Part shown: positions 1 to 9,217 of the stretch, piece by piece
How positions within the stretch are numbered: the first letter of the stretch is position 1
Layout: each line of letters opens with the position of its first letter
Origin: Membranipora membranacea
Lineage: Eukaryota; Bryozoa; Gymnolaemata; Cheilostomatida; Membraniporidae
NCBI GenBank assembly: GCA_914767715.1
Contig: OU612070.1
Span: 13,347,501 to 13,411,500, forward strand
Direction: 5' to 3'
Length of the DNA stretch: 64,000 nt
The notes under the pieces: model-generated
What the model saw: only the letters and a program-made list of their open reading frames with translations
Told to the model about the DNA's origin: nothing
Database searches by the model: none
Program-made: the position numbers and the translations under genes

Positions 1-175
1 AACATGCCAAACGGCAGCATCGAAAAATTAAATCTCTGTTGGATTCTTATCAAACTCCGACCAGTTCAAGCTCTTATTGCCCTCATTCAACACGGCGAAT
101 ATTGGAATCTTCGGATTAACAGGGGGGTCACAACGCTGACTTGAAAATCCAAAAATTATACCAAGGGAGGGTATC
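1..175. repeat. Partial repeat unit at window start
   Basis: This is the 3' part of a unit, beginning at about unit position 161 (AACATGCC). It carries the CGC to CGG silent change also seen in units 10556, 18584 and 27954, and the GAATCTTCGG ending. Those shared markers suggest that the sequence to the left continues the same higher-order repeat. Confidence 0.95.
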
Positions 176-2837
176 ATGCTTTTTTTTCGGCCAGATCAAA
201 AAATAAGATTTGCTTCTAACTAACCTCATAAGGAGGAGCAACTCCTGCTCATCTCGAATCTGCAGACCGTTTGGCTCTGCGGCTTTTCGTTCTCCGTCAG
301 CGTCCGTTTTAATTAGGGCCACTTTTGCTATAAAAAAACATGCCAAACGGCAGCATCGAAAAATTAAATCTCTGTTGGATTCTTATCAAACTCCGACCAG
401 TTCAAGCTCTTATTGCCCTCATTCAACACGCCGAATATTGGAATCCTCGGATTAACAGGGGGGTCACAACGCTGACTTGAAAATCCAAAAATTATACCAA
501 GGGAGGGTATCATGCTTTTTTTTCGGCCAGATCAAAAAATAGATTTGCTTCTAACTAACCTCATAAGGAGGAGCAACTCCTGCTCATCCCGAATCTGCAG
601 ACCGTTTGGCTCTGCGGCTTTTCGTTCTCCGTCAGCGTCCGTTTTAATTAGGGCCACTTTTGCTATAAAAAAACACGCCAAACGGCAGCATCGAAAAATT
701 AAATCTCTATTGGATTCTTATCAAACTCCGACCAGTTCAAGCTCTTATTGCCCTCATTCAACACGCCGAATATTGGAATCTTCGGATTAACAGGGGGGTC
801 ACAACGCTGACTTGAAAATCCAAATATTATACCAAGGGAGGGTATCATGCTTGTTTTTCGGCCAGATCAAAAAATAGATTTGCTTCTAACTAACCTCATA
901 AGGAGGAGCAACTCCTGCTCATCTCGAATCTGCAGACCGTTTGGCTCTGCGGCTTTTCGTTCTCCGTCAGCGTCCGTTTTGATTAGGGCCACTTTTGCTA
1001 TAAAAAAACATGCCAAACGGCAGCATCGAAAAATTAAATCTCTGTTGGATTCTTATCAAACTCCGACCAGTTCAAGCTCTTATTGCCCTCATTCAACACG
1101 CCGAATATTGGAGTCTTCGGATTAACAGGGGGGTCACAACGCTGACTTGAAAATCCAAAAATTATACCAAGGGAGGGTATCATGCTTTTTTTTCGGCCAG
1201 ATCAAAAAATAGATTTGCTTCTAACTAACCTCATAAGGAGGAGCAACTCCTGCTCATCCCGAATCTGCAGACCGTTTGGCTCTACGGCTTTTCGTTCTCC
1301 GTCAGCGTCCGTTTCAATTAGGGCCACTTTTGCTATAAAAAAACATGCCAAACGGCAGCATCGAAAAATTAAATCTCTGTTGGATTCTTATCAAACTCCG
1401 ACCAGTTCAAGCTCTTATTGCCCTCATTCAACAGGCCGAATAATGGAATCCTCGGATTAACAGGGGGGTCACAACGCTGACTTGAAAATCCAAAAATTAT
1501 ACCAAGGGAGGGTATCATGCTTTTTTTTCGGCCAGATCAAAAAATAGATTTGCTTCTAACTAACCTCATAAGGAGGAGCAACTCCTGCTCATCCCGAATC
1601 TGCAGACCGTTTGGCTCTGCGGCCTTTCGTTCTCCGTCTGCGTCCGTTTTAATTAGGGCCACTTTTGCTATAAAAAAACATGCCAAACGGCAGCATCGAA
1701 AAATTAAATCTCTGTTGGATTCTTATCAAACTCCGACCAGTTCAAGCTCTTATTGCCCTCATTCAACACGCCGAATATTGGAATCCTCAGATTAACAGGG
1801 GGGTCACAACGCTGACTTGAAAATCCAAAAATTATACCAAGGGAGGGTATCATGCTTTTTTTTCGGCCAGATCAAAAAATAGATTTGCTTCTAACTAACC
1901 TCATAAGGAGGAGCAAATCCTGCTCATCCCGAATCTGCAGACCGTTTGGCTCTGCGGCTTTTCGTTCTCCGTCAGCGTCCGTTTTAATTAGGGCCACTTT
2001 TGCTATAAAAAAACATGCCAAACGGCAGCATTGAAAAATTAAATCTCTGTTGGATTCTTATCAAACTCCGACCAGTTCAAGCTCTTATTGCCCTCATTCA
2101 ACACGCCGAATATTGGAATCATCGGATTAACAGGGGGTCACAACGCTGACTTGAAAATCCAAAAATTATACCAAGGGAGGGTATCATGCTTTTTTTTCGG
2201 CCAGATCAAAAAATAGATTTGCTTCTAACTAACCTCATAAGGAGGAGCAACTCCTGCTCATCCCGAATTTGCAGACCGTTTGGCTCTGCGGCTTTTCGTT
2301 CTCCGTCAGCGTCCGTTTTAATTAGGGCCACTTTTGCTATAAAAAAACACGCCAAACGGCAGCATCGAAAAATTAAATCTCTGTTGGATTCTTATCAAAC
2401 TCCGACCAGTTCAAGCTCTTATTGCCCTCATTCAACACGCCGAATATTGGAATCCTCGGATTAACAGGGGGGTCACAACGCTGACTTGAAAATCCAAAAA
2501 TTATACCAAGGGAGGGTATCATGCTTTTTTTTCGGCCAGATCAAAAAATAGATTTGCTTCTAACTAACCTCATAAGGAGGAGCAACTCCTGCTCATCCCG
2601 AATCTGCAGACCGTTTGGCTCTGCGGCTTTTCGTTCTCCGTCAGCCTCCGTTTTAATTAGGGCCACTTTTGCTATAAAAAAACATGCCAAACGGCAGCAT
2701 CGAAAAATTAAATCTCTGTTGGATTCTTATCAAACTCCGACCAGTTCAAGCTCTTATTGCCCTCATTCAACTCGCCGAATATTGGAATCTTCGGATTAAC
2801 AGGGGGGTCACAACGCTGACTTGAAAATCCAAAAATT

Positions 2838-2867
2838 ATACCAAGGGAGGGTATCATGCTTTTTTTT
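2838..2867 (+). terminator. Unit-junction hairpin ATACC/GGTAT followed by T8
   Basis: ATACC (2838-2842) and GGTAT (2850-2854) are inverted repeats around the loop AAGGGAG. They are followed by CATGC and then T8 (2860-2867). As plus-strand RNA this is a five-pair hairpin upstream of a U tract, though the five-base gap is long for an intrinsic terminator. Variants ATATC and ATACT keep pairing through G-U. The ATGATACC variant (9533, 17561) lengthens the stem to seven pairs, whereas ATAGC at 46009 breaks it. Confidence 0.22.
2846..2850 (+). promoter_or_regulatory. Shine-Dalgarno-like GGAGG before the unit ATG
   Basis: GGAGG lies inside GGGAGGGTATC with a five-base gap to ATG, which would be a good bacterial ribosome binding site. 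It recurs in almost every unit; 29951 has lost one G of the run. In a eukaryote it would have no such role. It partly sits in the loop of the ATACC/GGTAT inverted repeat. Confidence 0.25.
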
Positions 2868-3134
2868 CGGCCAGATCAAAAAATAGATTTGCTTCTAACT
2901 AACCTCATAAGGAGGAGCAACTCCTGCTCATCTCGAATCTGCAGACCGTTTGGCTCTGCGGCTTTTCGTTCTCCGTCAGCGTCCGTTTTAATTAGGGCCA
3001 CTTTTGCTATAAAAAAACATGCCAAACGGCAGCATCGAAAAATTAAATCTCTGTTGGATTCTTATCAAACTCCGACCAGTTCAAGCTCTTATTGCCCTCA
3101 TTCAACACGCCGAATATTGGAATCCTCGGATTAA
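2856..3134 (+). CDS. Unrecognised 92-residue ORF carried by most units (reference copy, probably not a real gene)
   Basis: The ORF starts at the unit ATG, with GGAGG five bases upstream, and ends at TAA in GGATTAAC. The product is serine- and arginine-rich and basic. Its middle runs from an LLLTNLIRRSN segment (about residues 12-22) through a Ser/Cys/Arg-rich stretch to a basic KKHAKRQHRKIK segment (about 55-66), followed by a Ser/Thr-rich tail. I see no signal peptide, membrane helix or known domain, and I recognise no family. By my count about 129 of 190 complete units keep it intact; about 61 break it by frameshift near the T8 tract, A tracts or CATGCC/AAACGG, or by CGA to TGA. Recurrent changes in this frame look somewhat enriched for silent ones (roughly 15 of about 35 by hand). 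This could be weak constraint or chance. The unit length is not a multiple of 3, so ORFs do not chain across units. Confidence 0.2.
   Translation: MLFFRPDQKIDLLLTNLIRRSNSCSSRICRPFGSAAFRSPSASVLIRATFAIKKHAKRQHRKIKSLLDSYQTPTSSSSYCPHSTRRILESSD
2913..2925 (+). other. Short hairpin AGGAG-CAA-CTCCT
   Basis: A perfect five-pair inverted repeat has the three-base loop CAA. It overlaps an alternative five-pair hairpin GAGCA (2915-2919) with TGCTC (2925-2929). The two cannot form at once. The element directly follows TAAGGAGG (2908-2915). Subfamily-specific changes hit it: GGACCAACTCC, AGCAAATCC, AACACCTG and AGCCACTCC. Confidence 0.35.
2946..3029 (+). other. Nested inverted repeats (possible RNA fold)
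   Basis: CCGTTTGGC (2946-2954) is the exact reverse complement of GCCAAACGG (3021-3029), 66 bases apart. An outer CTG (2939-2941) could add to CAG (3030-3032). Just inside the left arm, CTGCGG (2956-2961) pairs with CCG-T-CAG (2973-2979) around an 11-base loop with one bulged base. This is the strongest structured region of the unit. Several unit classes break one arm (CAGACGG, ACCGGTTGG, CCAAAGGC, AACAGC) without an obvious compensating change in the other, so selection for the fold is not shown. Confidence 0.3.
3005..3013 (+). promoter_or_regulatory. TGCTATAAA element (plus strand): extended -10-like or TATA-box-like
   Basis: TGCTATAAA followed by an A run resembles an extended -10 with one mismatch in the hexamer (TATAAA). 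It equally resembles a eukaryotic TATA box (TATAAAA). No convincing -35 is visible. Variants GCTTTAAAA (for example 3861, 12227, 37994) and GCTATGAAA (4531, 12897) weaken it in a minority of units. Confidence 0.2.
3011..3031 (-). terminator. Terminator-like hairpin plus T7 (minus strand)
   Basis: On the minus strand TGCC-GTTT-GGCA forms a perfect four-pair hairpin with a four-base loop, followed after two bases by T7. That is the layout of an intrinsic terminator with a short stem. It lies about 130-150 bases downstream of the TGGTATAAT element of the same unit, so the pair could bound an RNA of about 150 nt. Units with CCAAAGGC, CATACAAAC or AACAGCAGC break the stem, which argues against strict conservation. 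Confidence 0.22.
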
Positions 3135-3141
3135 CAGGGGG

Positions 3142-3155
3142 GTCACAACGCTGAC
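3142..3155. other. Dyad GTCA-CAACGC-TGAC after the G run
   Basis: A four-base inverted repeat has a six-base spacer and directly follows G6, just after the ORF stop. It is one of the least variable parts of the unit. Changes seen are AACACTG in the 6875/7879 class, AACGGTG at 7837 and 21555, and CTGGCTT at 5832, 13526 and 32936. It could be a protein-binding dyad or part of an RNA hairpin; nothing in the window decides. Confidence 0.25.
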
Positions 3156-3169
3156 TTGAAAATCCAAAA

Positions 3170-3178
3170 ATTATACCA
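3170..3178 (-). promoter_or_regulatory. Extended -10-like element TGGTATAAT (minus strand)
   Basis: Read on the minus strand, the unit contains TGGTATAAT, a perfect match to the bacterial extended -10 pattern TGnTATAAT. No TTGACA-like hexamer is visible 16-18 bases upstream, but extended -10 promoters can do without one. It would start an RNA near 3163 running leftward. Some units weaken it: AAGTTATACC, TATATCAAG, ATGATACC and TTTTACC variants. In a eukaryotic satellite this match would be accidental. Confidence 0.25.
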
Positions 3179-3190
3179 AGGGAGGGTATC

Positions 3191-3493
3191 ATGCTTTTTT
3201 TTCGGCCAGATCAAAAAATAGATTTGCTTCTAACTAACCTCATAAGGAGGAGCAACTCCTGCTCATCCCGAATCTGCAAACCGTTTGGCTCTGCGGCTTT
3301 TCGTTCTCCGTCAGCGTCCGTTTTAATTAGGGCCACTTTTGCTATAAAAAAACATACAAACGGCAGCATCGAAATATTAATTCTCTGTTGGATTCTTATC
3401 AAACTCCGACCAGTTCAAGCTCTTATTGCCCTCATTCAGCACGCCGAATATTGGAATCCTCGGATTAACAGGGGGGTCACAACGCTGACTTGA
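3191..3493 (+). pseudogene. Frameshifted class of the unit ORF (representative, 100 codons)
   Basis: In this marker unit CATGCCAAACGG is replaced by CATACAAACGG, a one-base loss that shifts the ORF after about residue 55. The new frame replaces the basic KRQHRKIK segment with a hydrophobic stretch (ILCWILIKLRPVQALIALI) and runs 24 bases past the usual stop. The same kind of shift recurs at 4531, 11558, 12897, 19588, 20927, 21596, 22935, 29628 and 30966. A separate loss (CCAAAGGC, CCAAACGC or A6) gives the same alternative tail at 10222, 16912, 18250, 26282, 35317, 40337, 42010, 45355, 53723, 57740 and 59748. I infer copying of broken units by array turnover rather than a second protein form. 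Confidence 0.3.
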
Positions 3494-6400
3494 AAATCCA
3501 AAAATTATACCAAGGGAGGGTATCATGCTTTTTTTTCGGCCAGATCAAAAAATAGATTTGCTTCTAACTAACCTCATAAGGAGGAGCAACTCCTGCTCAT
3601 CCCGAATCTGCAGACCGTTTGGCTCTGCGGCTTTTCGTTCTCCGTCAGCGTCCGTTTTAATTAGGGCCACTTTTGCTATAAAAAAACATGCCAAACGGCA
3701 GCATCGAAAAATTAAATCTCTGTTGGATTCTTATCAAACTCCGACCAGTTCCAGCTCTTATTGCCCTCATTCAACACGCCGAATATTGGAATCCTCGGAT
3801 TAACAGGGGGGGTCACAACGCTGACTTGAAAATCCAAAAATTATACCAAGGGAGGGTATCATGCTTTTTTTTCGGCCAGATCAAAAAATAGATTTGCTTC
3901 TAACTAACCTCATAAGGAGGAGCAACTCCTGCTCATCTCGAATCTGCAGACCGTTTGGCTCTACGGCTTTTCGTTCTCCGTCAGCGTCCGTTTTAATTAG
4001 GGCCACTTTTGCTTTAAAAAAACATGCCAAACGGCAGCATCGAAAACTTAAATCTCTATTGGATTCTTATCAAACTCCGACCAGTTCAAGCTCTTATTGC
4101 CCTCATTCAACACGCCGAATATTGGAATCTTCGGATTAACAGGGGGGTCACAACGCTGACTTGAAAATCCAAATATTATACCAAGGGAGGGTATCATGCT
4201 TGTTTTTCGGCCAGATCAAAAAATAGATTTGCTTCTAACTAACCTCATAAGGAGGAGCAACTCCTGCTCATCTCGAATCTGCAGACCGTTTGGCTCTGCG
4301 GCTTTTCGTTCTCCGTCAGCGTCCGTTTTGATTAGGGCCACTTTTGCTATAAAAAAACATGCCAAACGGCAGCATCGAAAAATTAAATCTCTGTTGGATT
4401 CTTATCACACTCCGACCAGTTCAAGCTCTTATTGCCCTCATTCAACACGCCGAATATTGGAGTCTTCGGATTAACAGGGGGGTCACAACGCTGACTTAAA
4501 AATCCAAAAATTATACCAAGGGAGGGTATCATGCTTTTTTTTCGGCCAGATCAAAAAATAGATTTGCTTCTAACTAACCTCATAAGGAGGAGCAACTCCT
4601 GCTCATCCCGAATCTGCAGACCGTTTGGCTCTGCGGCTTTTCGTTCTCCGTCAGCGTCCGTTTTAATTAGGGCCACTTTTGCTATGAAAAAACATACAAA
4701 CGGCAGCATCGAAAAATTAATTCTCTGTTGGATTCTTATCAAACTCCGACCAGTTCAAGCTCTTATTGCCCTCATTCAACACGCCGAATATTGAAATCCT
4801 CGGATTAACAGGGGGGGTCACAACGCTGACTTGAAAATCCAAAAATTATACCAAGGGAGGGTATCATGCTTTTTTTTCGGCCAGATCAAAAAATAGATTT
4901 GCTTCTAACTAACCTCATAAGGAGGAGCAACACCTGCTCATCTCGAATCTGCAGACCGTTTGGCTCTACGGCTTTTCGTTCTCCGTCAGCGTCCGTTTCA
5001 ATTAGGGCCACTTTTGCTATAAAAAAACATGCCAAACGGCAGCATCGAAAAATTAAATCTCTGTTGGATTCTTATCAAACTCCGACCAGTTCAAGCTCTT
5101 ATTGCCCTCATTCAACAGGCCGAATAATGGAATCCTCGGATTAACAGGGGGGTCACAACGCTGACTTGAAAATCCAAAAATTATACCAAGGGAGGGTATC
5201 ATGCTTTTTTTTCGGCCAGATCAAAAAATAGATTTGCTTCTAACTAACCTCATAAGGAGGAGCAACTCCTGCTCATCCCGAATCTGCAGACCGTTTGGCT
5301 CTGCGGCCTTTCGTTCTCCGTCTGCGTCCGTTTTAATTAGGGCCACTTTTGCTATAAAAAAACATGCCAAACGGCAGCATCGAAAAATTAAATCTCTGTT
5401 GGATTCTTATCAAACTCCGACCAGTTCAAGCTCTTATTGCCCTCATTCAACACGCCGAATATTGGAATCCTCAGATTAACAGGGGGGTCACAACGCTGAC
5501 TTGAAAATCCAAAAATTATACCAAGGGAGGGTATCATGCTTTTTTTTCGGGCAGATCAAAAAATAGATTTGCTTCTAACTAACCTCATAAGGAGGAGCAA
5601 CTCCTGCTCATCCCGAATCTGCAGACCGTTTGGCTCTGCGGCTTTTCGTTCTCCGTCAGCGTCCGTTTTAATTAGGGCCACTTTTGCTATAAAAAAACAT
5701 GCCAAACGGCAGCATTGAAAAATTAAATCTCTGTTGGATTCTTATCAAACTCCGACCAGTTCAAGCTCTTATTGCCCTCATTCAACACGCCGAATATTAG
5801 AATCCTCGGATTAACAGGGGGGTCACAACGCTGGCTTGAAAATCCAAAAATTATACCAAGGGAGGGTATCATGCTTTTTTTTCGGCCAGATCAAAAAATA
5901 GATTTGCTTCTAACTAACCTCATAAGGAGGAGCAACTCCTGCTCATCTCGAATCTGCAGACCGTTTGGCTCTGCGGCTTTTCGTTCTACGTCAGCGGCCG
6001 TTTTAATTAGGGCCACTTTTGCTATAAAAAAACATGCCAAACGGCAGCATCGAAAAATTAAATCTCTGTTGGATTTTTATCAAACTCCGACCAGTTCAAG
6101 CTCTTATTGCCCTCATTCAACACGCCGAATATTGGAATCCTCGGATTAACAGGGGGGTCACAACGCTGACTTGAAAATCCAAAAATTATATCAAGGGAGG
6201 GTATCATGCTTTTTTTTCGGCCAGATCAAAAAATAGATTTGCTTCTAACTAACCTCATAAGGAGGAGCAACTCCTGCTCATCCCGAATTTGCAGACCGTT
6301 TGGCTCTGCGGCTTTTCGTTCTCCGTCAGCGTCCGTTTTAATTAGGGCCACTTTTGCTATAAAAAAACATGCCAAACGGCAGCATCGAAAAATTAAATCT

Positions 6401-8883
6401 CTGTTGGATTCTTATCAAACTCCGACCAGTTCAAGCTCTTATTGCCCTCATTCAACACGCCGAATATTGGAATCATCGGATTAACAGGGGGTCACAACGC
6501 TGACTTGAAAATCCAAAAATTATACCAAGGGAGGGTATCATGCTTTTTTTTCGGCCAGATCAAAAAATAGATTTGCTTCTAACTAACCTCATAAGGAGGA
6601 GCAACTCCTGCTCATCCCGAATTTGCAGACCGTTTGGCTCTGCAGCTTTTCGTTCTCCGTCAGCGTCCGTTTTAATTAGGGCCACTTATGCTATAAAAAA
6701 ACATGCCAAACGGCAGCATCGAAAAATTAAATCTCTGTTGGATTCTTATCAAACTCCGACCAGTTCAAGCTCTTATTGCCCTCATTCAACACGCCGAATA
6801 TTGGAATCATCGGATTAACAGGGGGATCACAACGCTGACTTGAAAATCCAAAAATTATACCAAGGGAGGGTATCATGCTTTTTTTTCGGCCAGATCAAAA
6901 AATAGATTTGCTTCTAACTAACCTCATGAGGAGGAGCAACTCCTGCTCATCCCGAATCTGCAGACCGTTTGGCTCTGCGGCTTTTCGTTCTCCGTCAGCG
7001 TCCGTTTTAATTAGGGCCACTTTTGCTATAAAAAAACATGCCAAACGGCAGAATCGAAAAATTAAATCTCTGTTGGATTCTTATCAAACTTCGACCAGTT
7101 CAAGCTCTTATTGCCCTCATTCAACACGCCGAATATTGGAATCCTCGGATTAACAGGGGGTCACAACACTGACTTGAAAATCCAAAAATTATACCAAGGG
7201 AGGGTATCATGCTTTTTTTTCGGCCAGATCAAAAAATAGATTTGCTTCTAACTAACCTCATAAGGAGGAGCAACTCCTGCTCATCCCGAATCTGCAGACC
7301 GTTTGGCTCTGCGGCTTTTCGTTCTCCGTCAGCGTCCGTTTTAATCAGGGCCACTTTTGCTATAAAAAAACATGACAAACGGCAGCATCGAAAAATTAAA
7401 TCTCTGTTGGATTCTTATCAAACTCCGACCAGTTCAAGCTCTTATTGCCCTCATTCAACACGCCGAATATTGGAATCCTCGGATTAACAGGGGGGTCACA
7501 ACGCTGACTTGAAAATCCAAAAATTATACCAAGGGAGGGTATCATGCTTTTTTTTCGGCCAGATCAAAAAATAGATTTGCTTCTAACTAACCTCATAAGG
7601 AGGAGCAACTCCTGCTCATCCCGAATCTGCAGACCGTTTGGCTCTGCGGCTTTTCGTTCTCCGTCAGCGTCCGTTTTAATTAGGGCCACTTTTGCTATAA
7701 AAAAACATGCCAAACGGCAGCATCGAAAAATTAAATCTCTGTTGGATTCTTATCAAACTCCGACCAGTTCAAGCTCTTATTGCCCTCATTCAACACGCCG
7801 AATATTGGAATCATCGGATTAACAGGGGGATCACAACGGTGACTTGAAAATCCAAAAATTATACCAAGGGAGGGTATCATGCTTTTTTTTCGGCCAGATC
7901 AAAAAATAGATTTGCTTCTAACTAACCTCATGAGGAGGAGCAACTCCTGCTCATCCCGAATCTGCAGACCGTTTGGCTCTGCGGCTTTTCGTTCTCCGTC
8001 AGCGTCCGTTTTAATTAGGGCCACTTTTGCTATAAAAAAACATGCCAAACGGCAGAATCGAGAAATTAAATCTCTGTTGGATTCTTATCAAACTTCGACC
8101 AGTTCAAGCTCTTATTGCCCTCATTCAACACGCCGAATATTGGAATCCTCGGATTAACAGGGGGTCACAACACTGACTTGAAAATCCAAAAATTATACCA
8201 AGGGAGGGTATCATGCTTTTTTTTCGGCCAGATCAAAAAATAGATTTGCTTCTAACTAACCTCATAAGGAGGAGCAACTCCTGCTCATCCCGAATCTGCA
8301 GACCGTTTGGCTCTGCGGCTTTTCGTTCTCCGTCAGCGTCCGTTTTAATCAGGGCCACTTTTGCTATAAAAAAACATGCCAAACGGCAGCATCGAAAAAT
8401 TAAATCTCTGTTGGATTCTTATCAAACTCCGACCAGTTCAAGCTCTTATTGCCCTCATTCAACACGCCGAATATTGGAATCCTCGGATTAACAGGGGGGT
8501 CACAACGCTGACTTGAAAATCCAAAAATTATACCAAGGGAGGGTATCATGCTTTTTTTTCGGCCAGATCAAAAAATAGATTTGCTTCTAACTAACCTCAT
8601 AAGGAGGAGCAACTCCTGCTCATCCCGAATCTGCAGACCGTTTGGCTCTGCGGCTTTTCGTTCTCCGTCAGCGTCCGTTTTAATTAGGGCCACTTTTGCT
8701 ATAAAAAAACATGCCAAACGGCAGCATCGAAAAATTAAATCTCTGTTGGATTCTTATCAAACTCCGACCAGTTCAAGCTCTTATTGCCCTCATTCAACAC
8801 GCCGAACATTGGAATCCTCGCATTAACAGGGGGGTCACAACGCTGACTTGAAAATCCAAAAAGTTATACCAAGGGAGGGTATC

Positions 8884-9217
8884 ATGCTTTTTTTTGGCCA
8901 GATCAAAAAATAGATTTGCTTCTAACTAACCTCATAAGGAGGAGCAACTCCTGCTCATCTCGAATCTGCAGACCGTTTGGCTCTGCAGGTTTTCCTTCTC
9001 CGTCAGGGTCCGTTTTAATTAGGGCCACTTTTGCTATAAAAAAACATGCCAAACAGCAGCATTGAAAAATTAAATCTCTGTTGGATTTTTATCAAACTCC
9101 GACCAGTTCAAGCTCTTATTGCCCTCATTCAACACGCCGAATATTGGAATCCTCGGATTAACAGGGGGGTCACAACGCTGACTTGAAAATCCAAAAATTA
9201 TACCAAGGGAGGGTATC
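8884..9217 (+). pseudogene. C-deleted class of the unit ORF (representative)
   Basis: The C after T8 is missing (ATGCTTTTTTTTGGCC), which shifts the ORF at codon 5. The same loss occurs at 9889, 10556, 16578, 17917, 25948, 27287, 33646, 36322, 39000, 41007, 43015, 44353, 46695, 48033, 50043, 52721, 56067, 58075, 60083 and 62093. Except at 10556, the preceding unit carries the linked CGAACATTGG, CGCATTAAC and AAAAAGTTATACC changes. A T7 tract breaks the frame at the same place in 36990, 39668, 43683, 45021, 50711, 53389, 55397, 57406 and 59414; in 62761 a T6CC tract does the same. Confidence 0.35.

Larger units (their letters stand above)
176..3190. repeat. Irregular left segment of the first subfamily (9 units)
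   Basis: Unit starts are 176, 512, 847, 1182, 1517, 1852, 2186, 2521 and 2856. Unit 176 has one extra A in the A-tract after GATC, which shifts the ORF frame. Unit 847 has a G inside the T tract (ATGCTTGTTTTT), like 4196. Units 1182 and 1517 match 4866 and 5201 by their TCTACGG, GTTTCAATT, CAACAGGCC and GCGGCCTTTCG TCTGCG markers. Compared with block 3191-11557, one unit equivalent to 4531 is missing between 847 and 1182. Units 2521 and 2856 match 28958 and 29293 (AGCCTCCG and CAACTCGCC in the first of each pair), and both pairs directly precede a marker unit (3191 and 29628). The spacing between the two sites is exactly 26,437 bp. Confidence 0.88.
2856..3190 (+). repeat. Reference copy of the 335 bp unit
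   Basis: I chose this unit as reference because it has consensus length and no disabling change. In unit coordinates (1 = A of ATG) the landmarks are: T8 at 5-12, A6 at 23-28, TAAGGAGG at 53-60 and a PstI site CTGCAG at 84-89. Then come CCGTTTGGC at 91-99, TGCTATAAA at 150-158, A7 at 156-162 and GCCAAACGG at 166-174. At the 3' end are the ORF stop at 277-279, G6 at 282-287, GTCA/TGAC at 287-300, ATTATACCA at 315-323 and GGGAGGG at 325-331. The period is about 2 x 167 bp, near two nucleosome repeats. Most units keep the PstI site; those with CTGCAAACC or AATTTGCAG lose it. Confidence 0.9.

Noticed and set aside
3024-3039. CENP-B-box-like match on the minus strand (TTCG, four bases, T, two bases, CGTT)
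   Set aside because: Spacing fits the box, but the required A and final GG are wrong, so only about six of nine core positions match. That is not enough to call a binding site.
3077-3088. RNA polymerase III B-box-like AGTTCAAGCTC
   Set aside because: It is only a partial match, with no A box at a suitable distance upstream; T8 lies over 100 bases downstream. No tRNA-like fold is visible.
3211-3402. 63-codon minus-strand ORF seen in the marker units
   Set aside because: It arises only where CATGCC or AAACGG has lost a base and joins two frames; it recurs with the higher-order repeat and shows no independent support.
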